Positions 10,603 through 18,384 of a DNA stretch of 64,000 nt are shown here, one piece after another; positions within the stretch are counted from its first letter, which is position 1; every line of letters starts with the position of its first letter. Made by a program: the position numbers and the translations under genes. Origin of the DNA: Planococcus sp. ISL-109 (lineage in GTDB: Bacteria > Bacillota > Bacilli > Bacillales_A > Planococcaceae); assembly GCF_018613655.1 (NCBI RefSeq), contig NZ_JAGGPW010000004.1:834627-898626 (forward strand). The letters are read 5' to 3'. Under the pieces are notes generated by a model. It ran no database searches. It was not told the DNA's origin and was given only the letters and a program-made list of their open reading frames with translations.

Positions 10603-11175
10603 TTAAACGAGAAGTTCTCCGAATAATTCCTTCACCCGTTCTTTGTAATAGGACAATTCTTCTTCACTCGCCCCCTTGGCGCCAAGCTTCTCGATCAATT
10701 CCATGTAGAGCGCTGTTTTTTCGACGCTTAAAAAATCAATCATGCGTTCATCGAATACCACTTGAATCACTTCGACATTCGCTTGTTCAAGCAGCTCGAT
10801 CGCGTATTCATGATTTTTATAATCCGCCGCGTAATAAAGGCGGGAAATGCCGGCTTGAATGATCGATTTCGTGCATTGGAGGCACGGGAAATGGCTGACA
10901 TACATATCAGCGCCGTTGACACTGACGCCGTATTTGGCGCATTGAAGCAGCGCATTCATTTCTGCATGGATGGTCCGCACGCAATGATTGTCGACTACAT
11001 AACAGCCTTTGTCGATGCAATGGTCGCCTCCGGAAATCGAGCCGTTATAGCCTCCTGCCATGATGCGCCGATCGCGGACGATTGTCGCGCCTACTGCCAG
11101 TCGTGTACATGTACTGCGCAGCGCCAAGAGGTGGCTTTGAGCCATAAAAAATTGATCCCACGTTATTCGCTTCAT
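10603..11175 (-). CDS. comEB: ComE operon protein 2, dCMP deaminase family
   Basis: Zinc-dependent deoxycytidylate deaminase fold; converts dCMP to dUMP in related enzymes. The zinc and catalytic residues are seen in TIHAEMNALLQ and PCLQC. The N-terminal part (about 1-145) is the deaminase domain and the C-terminal 45 residues are a charged extension. The ATG has a clear AGGAGG box. It sits between comEA and comEC as in B. subtilis, where comEB is not essential for transformation. Its stop is followed within 80 bp by the first possible comEC start. Confidence 0.95.
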   Translation of the reverse strand: MKRITWDQFFMAQSHLLALRSTCTRLAVGATIVRDRRIMAGGYNGSISGGDHCIDKGCYVVDNHCVRTIHAEMNALLQCAKYGVSVNGADMYVSHFPCLQCTKSIIQAGISRLYYAADYKNHEYAIELLEQANVEVIQVVFDERMIDFLSVEKTALYMELIEKLGAKGASEEELSYYKERVKELFGELLV

Positions 11176-11248
11176 CTGATTGCCTCCTGCTGTTTTGTTA
11201 AATCAAGTTTAGCAGAGGCAGTTGTTTCGTCAAGTACCAGCGGCCGCT

Positions 11249-11899
11249 TTAGCGGACACGGATCAGGTCTTTCAATTGTTCAAAACTTTTGTCGCCGATG
11301 CCGGTGACGTCCGTAAGTTGCTCAATACTCCGGAAAGGCCCGTTGTCGGTTCGGTGGGCAATAATCGCCGCCGCTTTTGCAGGCCCGATCCCCGGCAGTT
11401 CGGTCAATTCCGCTTCTGTTGCAGTATTCAAATCGACCAGTGGCTGTGCGTCGCCGCCTGAAGCCGTAGTCGGTACCGGAGCTGTTTCTTCTCCGGCCTT
11501 CGGCACATAAACAGAAGATTCGTCGAGCACAATGACCGCCAGATTAATCGATCGGCTGTCGGCGTCCGGCAAGAACCCGCCGGCGGCTTCGATGGCATCA
11601 GCCACGCGAGCGCCTAACGGTAATTCATACAAGCCGGCGCTTTTTACGGCCCCTTTCACATCGATCATCACGGTCGTGGCGATGGGCGTTTCTTCGACTG
11701 GGTTTTGTGGCGGCTGTTCGTCCAGTTGGGACTGTGCAGAAGCCAAGTCATTGAGGCTTGTCGGTTGTGGAGGTTCACGCAGGAGGAAAAAATACAGGAG
11801 AGCCAAAACAACGGCTGCCGGCATAACATACCGGGCGTATTTGGCAAATTGCGGAGAAAGATTCAGTGGGCATCCCTCATTTCCGCAGAAAGCAATCAA
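11249..11899 (-). CDS. comEA: Competence protein ComEA, DNA receptor
   Basis: Membrane-anchored receptor that binds double-stranded DNA at the competence pilus. A single membrane segment (about residues 25-43, VMPAAVVLALLYFFLL) is followed by a linker, an SLBB domain (VMIDVKGAVKSAGLYELP region) and a C-terminal pair of helix-hairpin-helix motifs (LNTATEAELTELPGIGPAKA; LTDVTGIGDKSFEQLK). The coordinates use the furthest TTG, but that codon lies only about eight bases from the predicted transcription start and has no Shine-Dalgarno site. An in-frame CTG at 11866 follows GAGGG at good spacing. First gene of the comE operon. Confidence 0.92.
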   Translation of the reverse strand: MIAFCGNEGCPLNLSPQFAKYARYVMPAAVVLALLYFFLLREPPQPTSLNDLASAQSQLDEQPPQNPVEETPIATTVMIDVKGAVKSAGLYELPLGARVADAIEAAGGFLPDADSRSINLAVIVLDESSVYVPKAGEETAPVPTTASGGDAQPLVDLNTATEAELTELPGIGPAKAAAIIAHRTDNGPFRSIEQLTDVTGIGDKSFEQLKDLIRVR

Positions 11900-11913
11900 C
11901 TGAAGCTATCTGA

Positions 11914-11943
11914 ATTATATAATAACAAGGGAAGGAATGTCCA
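11914..11943 (-). promoter_or_regulatory. Probable comE operon promoter
   Basis: On the minus strand TGGACA (11938-11943), 18 bp, TATAAT (11914-11919). It lies between the yqeM terminator and comEA and leaves a very short leader. Confidence 0.55.
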
Positions 11944-11955
11944 TTATTCCTATAG

Positions 11956-11986
11956 AAAAAAACCGCCAGCATATGCCGGCGGTTTT
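11956..11986 (-). terminator. Terminator downstream of yqeM
   Basis: An inverted repeat of about 15 bases per arm (AAAACCGCC and GGCGGTTTT ends, one mismatch) with a seven-T run on the minus strand, five bases after the yqeM stop. Confidence 0.85.
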
Positions 11987-11990
11987 CGTA

Positions 11991-12713
11991 TTATTTTACT
12001 GCATGGAAAAAGATCCGTTCACTTTCGGCGTCGGGAGCGTCACGAGTGAAATCAGCCGTAACCGATCCGACCTTGAAGCCAGCTTGCTGCAGCCAATTTC
12101 GATACGTGTCAATTGAAAATGTCCGTTGTTCATGGGTTTCTTCAAAGCGCTCGAACATCCAGCCTTCGCGCACGAAAAACGTCAAATCGTGGATTACGCT
12201 GTGAGGCGCCGATCCTCGCTCTGTGTGCCAAATATACGCCATGTCTTCGCCGTCGTAGACAAAGGGGCTTTGCATAAAAATTTCATCGACTTTGAAAACC
12301 GAATGGACATCAAAGAAAAGATGGCCACCCGGTTTCAGTGCAGCGTACACTTGCTCGAAAGTTTTCACGACTTGCTCTTCCTGCGCCAAATAATTCAGCG
12401 AATCGATGGCAATCGTCACGGCATCGAAATCCTCGAGACCTTCCAAGTTGTCCATTGACAATTGCAGCACCGGGACATTCAGACCGGCCTCTTTGAAGCG
12501 CCGCTGCGCGACCGTCAGCATATCCGCCGATAAATCGCTCGCTGTCACGGAATAGCCGAGTTCTGCCATTAATTCCGACAGCACGCCTGTACCGCATGCG
12601 AGGTCGAGTACGCTGCCTGAACGCATCGATTGCGCAATCCAGTCCACGTATTGCTCATACGGAATATCTTCCATCAAGTCATCGTATACTGCTGCAAATC
12701 GTCCGTAATTCAT
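11991..12713 (-). CDS. yqeM: SAM-dependent methyltransferase YqeM
   Basis: Class I methyltransferase. MNYGRFAAVYDDLMEDIPYEQYVDW opens the family; the SAM-binding loop is VLDLACGTGVLSELMAELG (about residues 36-54), followed by DLSADML and later VTIAIDSLNYL. Substrate unknown. The start overlaps the rsfS stop by four bases, implying coupled translation in the yqeG-to-yqeM operon. Length, 240 residues, fits the family. B. subtilis has comER next; it is absent here. Confidence 0.93.
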   Translation of the reverse strand: MNYGRFAAVYDDLMEDIPYEQYVDWIAQSMRSGSVLDLACGTGVLSELMAELGYSVTASDLSADMLTVAQRRFKEAGLNVPVLQLSMDNLEGLEDFDAVTIAIDSLNYLAQEEQVVKTFEQVYAALKPGGHLFFDVHSVFKVDEIFMQSPFVYDGEDMAYIWHTERGSAPHSVIHDLTFFVREGWMFERFEETHEQRTFSIDTYRNWLQQAGFKVGSVTADFTRDAPDAESERIFFHAVK

Positions 12714-13048
12714 GCTTCCAGTTCAGGTGCGTCACGCCAGAGCCGCTCAAGGTTGTAATACGAGCGCTCATCGCGGTGGAATACATGCGCGACAACATCT
12801 CCCAAATCTACCAAGATCCAGCGTGCTGCATCAAAACCTTCCGCGCTCTTCACGTTATAGCCGGCTTCTCCTGCTTTATCCATCATTTCGCGGGCAATCG
12901 CCTGCACTTGGCGGTCTGAGTTTGCGCTGCAGATAAGGAAGTAATCCGCTAACATCGAGATTCCCTCCATATTCAGTACGACGATGTCTTCTGCTTTTTT
13001 ATCTTCTGCGGCTTGGTAAGCCAGTTGTAACAACGTATCTTTAGCCAT
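12710..13048 (-). CDS. rsfS: Ribosomal silencing factor RsfS (YqeL)
   Basis: RsfS binds ribosomal protein L14 and blocks subunit joining when nutrients run low. The 112 residues carry the DUF143 signature: EDIVVLNMEGISMLADYFLICSA and WILVDLGDVVAHVFHRDERSYYNLERLW. It overlaps both neighbours by one to four bases, so translation is coupled to yqeK and yqeM. Gene order yqeK-rsfS-yqeM is that of Bacillus. Confidence 0.97.
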   Translation of the reverse strand: MAKDTLLQLAYQAAEDKKAEDIVVLNMEGISMLADYFLICSANSDRQVQAIAREMMDKAGEAGYNVKSAEGFDAARWILVDLGDVVAHVFHRDERSYYNLERLWRDAPELEA

Positions 13049-13620
13049 TATTTCACGTTCCCTCTCTGTTGCTCAAAATGCTCAAGGCATCTCAAGGAAT
13101 CCGGATATACCGGTTGATTTTTGGATTCTAAAAACTCGATCGATTGCCGGATCGCCGCTTCCATCAACGCGTCGAGACCTTGCGTCTTGCACTCACGCAG
13201 CTCATCGACTCCTGGGAAATTGCGGTTCGGTTCGATCATATCTGCAATGTAGATGATTTTTTCCAACGCGGACATCCCTGCCCTCCCTGTCGTATGGTAG
13301 CGGATTGCATTGAGGATTTCCTCATCATCAACGCCGAACTCATACGATGCGATATACGCACCTACAGGGGCATGCCACAGCTCATGATGGTATTCGAGCA
13401 ATTGCGGGTCCATCCCTTTAGTTTCGATGATCCGGCGCATCCAGTCGCGGTCTGCATATTTCGCCACATCATGGAGAATCGCCGCAATGCGGGCTTGCTC
13501 TTCCGGGATGCCGTAATGGCGCGCCAATGACACAGCGGTACCCATGACACCTAAAACGTGGATATAGCGTTTTTCGGGCATGCGTTCTTTAACTTTTTGG
13601 AGCATCAGGCTCGGGTCCAT
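13048..13620 (-). CDS. yqeK: HD domain hydrolase YqeK (Ap4A hydrolase family)
   Basis: Metal-dependent HD-domain protein; YqeK homologues hydrolyse diadenosine tetraphosphate symmetrically. The metal motif is AAILHDVAKY (H-D pair near residue 50), with HELWHAPVGAY and later ADMIEPNR. The ATG is spaced seven bases from AAGGAG and overlaps the end of nadD by 32 bases. Length 190 fits. Substrate assignment rests on family knowledge. Confidence 0.94.
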   Translation of the reverse strand: MDPSLMLQKVKERMPEKRYIHVLGVMGTAVSLARHYGIPEEQARIAAILHDVAKYADRDWMRRIIETKGMDPQLLEYHHELWHAPVGAYIASYEFGVDDEEILNAIRYHTTGRAGMSALEKIIYIADMIEPNRNFPGVDELRECKTQGLDALMEAAIRQSIEFLESKNQPVYPDSLRCLEHFEQQRGNVK

Positions 13621-14182
13621 ACAATCGCTCCTTCCGGATGAAAGCTTCCACTTGATCAGGCACGAAAAAAGTCAATGGCCGGCCGGCCGCAACTCGATTG
13701 CGCAACATCGTCGAAGATAAATGCATCTCTGGAGAATCAATCATCATGACCGGATAATGGGTATCCGGCTGATAGCCCGGGCGGCCGATGCCGACGAATT
13801 GCACGAGTTGCACAAGATCGTCTATGCGGTGCCAGGTGTGGAGGCTTTCAATCATATCGCCGCCGATGATGAAATAAAATTCACAATCGGGTTCTCGCTC
13901 AGTCAGTTTGGCCATCGTATCGTACGTGTACGATACGCCGCCGTTTGAGACTTCGGAATCTTCCAGCTGGAACTGGGAATGGCCATCGAGCGCCAAACTG
14001 GTCATCATCACCCGCTTTTCGGTATCGATGCCGCTCGCCTCTTTATGCGGGGCGACGGCATTCGGCATAAAGCGCACTTGCTCCAAACCGAGTGCGTGAT
14101 AAGCTTCGTTCGCCATAATCAAATGACCGAAATGCGGGGGATTGAACGTCCCGCCGAGGATTCCGATTTTTCTTTTTTTCAC
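13589..14182 (-). CDS. nadD: Nicotinate-nucleotide adenylyltransferase NadD
   Basis: Adenylates nicotinate mononucleotide to deamido-NAD in the final steps of NAD synthesis. The nucleotidyltransferase motif GGTFNPPHFGHL is at residues 10-21 and the second motif SSTMLRNRV near 157. The 197 residues match the family. The start is GTG in a GTGA overlap with the yhbY stop TGA, and the ribosome binding site is weak, so expression probably depends on coupling to yhbY. NiaR, the NAD-pathway repressor, is encoded 42 kb away in this window. Confidence 0.96.
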   Translation of the reverse strand: MKKRKIGILGGTFNPPHFGHLIMANEAYHALGLEQVRFMPNAVAPHKEASGIDTEKRVMMTSLALDGHSQFQLEDSEVSNGGVSYTYDTMAKLTEREPDCEFYFIIGGDMIESLHTWHRIDDLVQLVQFVGIGRPGYQPDTHYPVMMIDSPEMHLSSTMLRNRVAAGRPLTFFVPDQVEAFIRKERLYGPEPDAPKS

Positions 14183-14469
14183 GGAAGCTCAATCCGTTTA
14201 TTGTTTACAGACGTCTTGTAGAGAACGACAGTATGGCCGATCAATTGAACGAGCTCCGCTTTTGTGCCTTTTGCCAAGTTTTGTGCCACTTCATGTTTGC
14301 CGTCTTCATTGTTTTGCAGAATGCTGATTTTTACAAGTTCGCGTTTTTCCAGCGCTTCCCCGATTTGCACGAGCATCGCTTCGCTGACGCCGCCTTTTCC
14401 GACTTGAAAAATCGGGTCAAGATGATGCGCTTCGCTTTTTAGAAAACTTTTTTGTTTAGCTGTTAACAT
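14179..14469 (-). CDS. yhbY: RNA-binding protein YhbY (CRM domain)
   Basis: Small CRM-domain protein associated with pre-50S ribosomal particles. The 96 residues include LTAKQKSFLKSEAHHLDPIFQVGKGGVS and the GxxG-type loop of the KH-like fold. The ATG follows AGGAGGA. It overlaps aroE upstream by 14 bases and nadD downstream by four, within an operon devoted largely to ribosome assembly (yqeG, yqeH, yhbY, rsfS). Confidence 0.96.
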   Translation of the reverse strand: MLTAKQKSFLKSEAHHLDPIFQVGKGGVSEAMLVQIGEALEKRELVKISILQNNEDGKHEVAQNLAKGTKAELVQLIGHTVVLYKTSVNNKRIELP

Positions 14470-15280
14470 AATTTCCTCCTAGTTTATCTGTAATCAATTG
14501 AATCATTTCTTCTGTGTCCGGACGGATGCCCGTCCATTTTTCAAACGCAATGGCGCCTTGGTTGACGAACATGCCGACGCCGTTCAATGCCAGGCAGTCC
14601 TTTGCTTTCGCTTCTTTAAGAAAAGGCGTTTCCAGCGGATTGTAAATAATGTCCGCGACGACCGCCCCGCTTCCTAGATGCGTCAAAGACAGCGGCAAAG
14701 CTTCTTCGGTCAGCCCGACAGAAGTGGTCTGGATGATTGTGCTGAAATCGCTCAGCTGCGCTTCAGCATCCGCAAGCACCAACGCTTTGCTGCCGGTTTC
14801 TTCGGCCAGCTCCTGCGCCCTGCGGAACGTCCGGTTCGTGATGGAAATATCGGTGAACCCTGCACGTTCAAGTGCAAAAGCGATGCCGCGGGCGGCGCCG
14901 CCTGCCCCGATTATAAGCAAGGCGTTCCCTTTGGCGACGGGGTAGCTCAAAAGCGAACGGACAAACCCGTCACCGTCCGTGTTAAAACCCTTAAAGCGCC
15001 TGTCTTTTGCGACCACTGTATTGACCGCATTCATGTGCTGAGCCGTTTCATCCAATTGATCCAACAACGGAATCACCGCCTGCTTATGTGGCAAGGTGAT
15101 GTTAAAACCGCTGATGCCCAGCAGTTTCATGGAACTGATGGCTTGCTCCAACTGGGCCGGTTCGACATGGAACGGTATATAGGATGCGTCAATATCGTGC
15201 TTTTGGAACCAATGATCGTGCATAAACGGTGATAGCGAATGGGAAATCGGATCCCCGATGACCGCATACCATTTCTTCAT
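14456..15280 (-). CDS. aroE: Shikimate dehydrogenase (NADP+)
   Basis: Reduces 3-dehydroshikimate to shikimate in aromatic amino acid synthesis. The substrate domain has GDPISHSLSPFMHDHWF and NITLPHKQAVIPLLD with the catalytic Lys; NTDGDGFVRSLL and the dinucleotide loop IIGAGGAARGIAFAL follow. C-terminal GVGMFVNQGAIAFEKWTG closes the active site. At 274 residues it is full length. AGGAGGTTTTC precedes the ATG. Embedded between yqeH and yhbY, as in Bacillus. Confidence 0.97.
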   Translation of the reverse strand: MKKWYAVIGDPISHSLSPFMHDHWFQKHDIDASYIPFHVEPAQLEQAISSMKLLGISGFNITLPHKQAVIPLLDQLDETAQHMNAVNTVVAKDRRFKGFNTDGDGFVRSLLSYPVAKGNALLIIGAGGAARGIAFALERAGFTDISITNRTFRRAQELAEETGSKALVLADAEAQLSDFSTIIQTTSVGLTEEALPLSLTHLGSGAVVADIIYNPLETPFLKEAKAKDCLALNGVGMFVNQGAIAFEKWTGIRPDTEEMIQLITDKLGGNYVNS

Positions 15281-15291
15281 TTGAAAACCTC

Positions 15292-16395
15292 CTAAATGAG
15301 CGATGGTCGGACGATTACTTCTACTCCCTTTGGTGCATGGGCGGCAATGGTGACATTATCATGCTGTACGGTAATCCAGCCAAGCCCCGAGAAAACCACA
15401 TCTGTCTTGCCTTCCTTGATGCGGAATTCATGGCGCACCAGTCCAGGGAAATCTTCTTTATGTTCAGCAGATGGCGGGGCAAGCATGCCTCCAAGATGCT
15501 GTTCATAAAGTTCATCCGCATTATCCAATTTGGTTCTATGGATATTCAGTGAATTCGCGGCATGGACCGTGAACGATGAGCGGCTACCGCTGATAAAGTC
15601 AAAACGCGCCAAGCCGCCTATAAACAAGGTTTGTTCAGGATTCAACTGGAACACACGCGGCTTGATTTCATTTTTCGGCATGATCGATTTCAAATCTTCC
15701 GTATGCAAATGATGTGCCAGCTGATGATGGTTGATAATGCCCGGCGTGTCGTATAAAGAGCACTCATCATCGAGCGGGATGGCGATCATATCGAGCGTCG
15801 TTCCCGGGAAATGGGACGTCGTGATGACATCGCCTTCTCCTGTCGCCTGCTTGATGACGCGGTTGATGAATGTCGATTTCCCGACGTTCGTACAGCCGAC
15901 AACATAGACGTCGCCGCCTTCACGGTATTGTTCGATCGCATCCATCGCTTCTTTGACGCCTGTCCCTTTATGGGCGGAAACCGTCAAAATGTCGATCGGA
16001 TTCAAGCCCAATTTGCGCGACTCTTGCTTCATCCAATTGATGAGTTTTTTTTCTTTGACGGATTTCGGCAACAGATCCGCTTTGTTTGCGATGAGCAAAA
16101 TCGGGTTATTGCCGACAAACCGGTGCAATCCGGGAAGCCAGCTGCCGTTGAAGTCGAAAATATCGACGATTTTGACGATCAAGCCTTTGCGTTCGCCAAG
16201 GCCGTTCAAAATACGTAGAAAATCATCGTCCGTCAACGAAACGGGCTGCAATTCGTTATAGTTTTTCAGCCGGAAACAGCGCTGGCAAATAATTTCTTCT
16301 TTATCGAGCGAAGACGGCGGCGCGTAGCCGATATCGTCTTTCCGTTCTGTTTGGATCTGTACACCGCAACCGATGCAATATGGCATTTCTGTCAA
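15292..16395 (-). CDS. yqeH: Ribosome biogenesis GTPase YqeH
   Basis: Circularly permuted GTPase needed for 30S assembly. The N-terminal zinc finger shows CIGC (C7, C10) and ICQRCF. The GTPase motifs come in permuted order: NKADLLPKS (G4), VSAHKGTG (G5), VVGCTNVGKSTFINR (G1), TTLDMIA (G2), YDTPG (G3). A C-terminal RNA-binding domain follows. I start it at the TTG spaced seven bases from GGGAGG (367 residues), which overlaps the yqeG TGA as TTGA; a GTG five codons upstream lies inside the ribosome binding site. Confidence 0.96.
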   Translation of the reverse strand: MTEMPYCIGCGVQIQTERKDDIGYAPPSSLDKEEIICQRCFRLKNYNELQPVSLTDDDFLRILNGLGERKGLIVKIVDIFDFNGSWLPGLHRFVGNNPILLIANKADLLPKSVKEKKLINWMKQESRKLGLNPIDILTVSAHKGTGVKEAMDAIEQYREGGDVYVVGCTNVGKSTFINRVIKQATGEGDVITTSHFPGTTLDMIAIPLDDECSLYDTPGIINHHQLAHHLHTEDLKSIMPKNEIKPRVFQLNPEQTLFIGGLARFDFISGSRSSFTVHAANSLNIHRTKLDNADELYEQHLGGMLAPPSAEHKEDFPGLVRHEFRIKEGKTDVVFSGLGWITVQHDNVTIAAHAPKGVEVIVRPSLI

Positions 16396-16913
16396 TTTTT
16401 TTCCTCCCACATCAATTGTCCTTTGTCTTTCAGCTTTTTCATAATACGGCGCTCCACCATTCTGTTGAAACGGGTAAAGAAGCCGTCCGACTGGGCGACT
16501 GGCAACACTAGAATGGTATGCAATTTATTGCGGTTTCCGCCGAAAATATCCGTCAGCATCTGATCGCCGATGACGACGACCTGCTCGCGCTGCACACTCA
16601 TGATTTTCAATGCTTTCCTGAATGCCTTGCCCATCGGTTTTCTCGCTTGGTGGATAAACGGAATACCGAGCGGATCGGAAAATGACTTGACCCGCATTTC
16701 ATTATTATTGGAGACGATGACGACTTGGATGCCGGCATCTTTCATGGACTTGAGCCATTCGACAAGACGTGGAGTCGCATCCGGACGGTCCCACTCGACC
16801 AAGGTGTTGTCCAAATCGGTAATAATGCCAAGAATCCCTTTCTCTTTTAGTGATTCGGGCGTAATATCAAAAACTTCTTTCACATACTGCCTTGGGATAA
16901 AATTTCGATACAC
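16392..16913 (-). CDS. yqeG: YqeG family HAD-IIIA phosphatase
   Basis: HAD-superfamily phosphatase of unknown physiological substrate. Motif I is TDLDNTLVEW (about residues 32-41), motif II VVIVSNNNE, motif III the Lys of RKPMGKAF and motif IV VIGDQMLTDIFGGN. The 173 residues match the family. The start is GTG, nine bases after AGGAG. First gene of the yqeG-yqeH-aroE-yhbY-nadD-yqeK-rsfS-yqeM operon; sda, its neighbour in B. subtilis, is absent and psd lies upstream instead. Confidence 0.95.
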   Translation of the reverse strand: MYRNFIPRQYVKEVFDITPESLKEKGILGIITDLDNTLVEWDRPDATPRLVEWLKSMKDAGIQVVIVSNNNEMRVKSFSDPLGIPFIHQARKPMGKAFRKALKIMSVQREQVVVIGDQMLTDIFGGNRNKLHTILVLPVAQSDGFFTRFNRMVERRIMKKLKDKGQLMWEEKN

Positions 16914-16952
16914 TCATAACAACTCCTGTTTTTGCGGACTTAAGTCCATTGA

Positions 16953-17723
16953 TTATAACATATATGCGAGCGGTTCTCCCACCTTGATGTGGGCGCCGTC
17001 TTTGATTTCGGGAGCGAATTCGACAGCACCCTGTTCAAAAAACAAAGCTACGGTCGAACCGAAGCTGAAATAACCGACTTCCGCCCCTTTTCTCCAAGAA
17101 TCGCCCAGTTCGGTCAACTCGATTGAGTTCACATACATCGCCCCTACTTTCACGACCAGCACACGCCCCAGCACCGTATCCAGTTCCGTGATGAGACGGC
17201 GGTTTCCGCTGATCGGCGATTTGCCGTAGGTCAATCCGAGCCGGTTGACCGGATATGATTTATCTCCGAGCATATACTGCTTCAGCACTTTTCCATCAGC
17301 CGGGCTGTGGATGCGGTGATAATCTGCCGGCGATAAATACAAGATGGCGTACTGGCCATGGCTATATGGCTCTGCAGCCTGTTCGGAGCCGAGCAATCCG
17401 GCCAATGAATAGCTGATGCCTTTCACTTGGAAACGGCTGGCTGTTTCGATAGGACCAGTAACTTCGATTCGGCCGTCTACCGGAGACACGACATCAGCTT
17501 CGGCAATAGGACGGGCTTTCTGTGCCAATTGCCGGGTAAAGAAATCATGCAAGCTCCTGTATTTTACCGATTGCGGCAGGTCTTGTAGTTCTATTTGATA
17601 GGTCTTAATATAATTTGTGACGAAATGGCGACTAATGGAAGATCTGGTGAAACGTTTTAGTACTGCGGAACTAACCTTACCATTGCTTAATTCTATCATC
17701 GATTGGTATAAACGTTTTTTCAT
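16953..17723 (-). CDS. psd: Phosphatidylserine decarboxylase proenzyme
   Basis: Decarboxylates phosphatidylserine to phosphatidylethanolamine; a pyruvoyl cofactor forms by self-cleavage. The cleavage site is the Gly-Ser in YFSFGSTVALFFE near residue 225; other conserved parts are VSPVDGRIE, YLSPADYHRIHSP and VGAMYVNSIEL. The ATG follows GGAGG by seven bases, giving 256 residues. Transcribed divergently from pssA, the preceding enzyme of the same pathway. Confidence 0.96.
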   Translation of the reverse strand: MKKRLYQSMIELSNGKVSSAVLKRFTRSSISRHFVTNYIKTYQIELQDLPQSVKYRSLHDFFTRQLAQKARPIAEADVVSPVDGRIEVTGPIETASRFQVKGISYSLAGLLGSEQAAEPYSHGQYAILYLSPADYHRIHSPADGKVLKQYMLGDKSYPVNRLGLTYGKSPISGNRRLITELDTVLGRVLVVKVGAMYVNSIELTELGDSWRKGAEVGYFSFGSTVALFFEQGAVEFAPEIKDGAHIKVGEPLAYML

Positions 17724-17813
17724 AAATGTACCTCCATCGTTGAAATAGTCTACCATTTTTAGACGATTCGCAGTATAATTGTCGAAAGCACATCGAAAAA
17801 AGGAGCGCTTCTA

Positions 17814-18353
17814 TTGTTATTGATTGAAAAAATGGATCACACGATCAAACGGCTGAAAAGCCAAGCTGCAAATACATTGACGATCGGCAATATGGTTTTC
17901 GGCGGTGCCTCATTGATGGCCACTTTATCCGGAAACTATAGTTATAGCGTACTGTTCATTTTTATTGCCGCTTTTTTGGATCGCTTTGATGGCATGGTTG
18001 CAAGGAAATACAATCAAGAGTCCGACCTGGGCCAGCAGCTCGATTCGATGGGAGATATCATCTCCTTCGGCGTCGCACCTGCTTTGCTCATCTATCAATT
18101 AGCATTGCAGGACTTCGGAATGGCCGGCATGATTTTTACAGTCATCTACATTTCTTGCGGGGCTTTCCGCCTGGCCCGCTTTAATATTTCAGAGTCAAAC
18201 GGATACTTTACTGGACTTCCGATTACAGCAGCCGGAACCGTGCTGACTTTATCTTATTTCGGCTTTGATTACTGGTCGCCTGCAGTTTATATGTTCATAT
18301 TGCTGATTGCAGCATTGCTGATGATCAGCACATTCACTTTAAGGAAAGTATAA
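17814..18353 (+). CDS. pssA: CDP-diacylglycerol--serine O-phosphatidyltransferase
   Basis: Integral membrane enzyme making phosphatidylserine from CDP-diacylglycerol and serine. The CDP-alcohol phosphotransferase signature DRFDGMVARKYN continues into a G-x3-D-x3-D pattern at about residues 57-80 (LGQQLDSMGDIISFG). Several membrane helices follow. The start is TTG, eight bases from GGAG; the next in-frame ATG is six codons on. A TATAAT lies at 17774-17779. Paired head-to-head with psd, so both phosphatidylethanolamine steps are together. Length 179. Confidence 0.95.
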   Translation: MLLIEKMDHTIKRLKSQAANTLTIGNMVFGGASLMATLSGNYSYSVLFIFIAAFLDRFDGMVARKYNQESDLGQQLDSMGDIISFGVAPALLIYQLALQDFGMAGMIFTVIYISCGAFRLARFNISESNGYFTGLPITAAGTVLTLSYFGFDYWSPAVYMFILLIAALLMISTFTLRKV

Positions 18354-18384
18354 AAGCTGAGGGCTTCGCGCCCTCAGCTTTTTT
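18352..18384. terminator. Bidirectional terminator between pssA and mtnN
   Basis: A 13-bp stem AAAAGCTGAGGGC/GCCCTCAGCTTTT with a TTCGC loop and T-run on the plus strand; on the minus strand it lies right after mtnN. Confidence 0.9.

Noticed and set aside
17740-17779. Strong promoter for pssA
   Set aside because: TATAAT is present, but the nearest TTGAAA is 28 bp upstream, too far for a normal -35 box.
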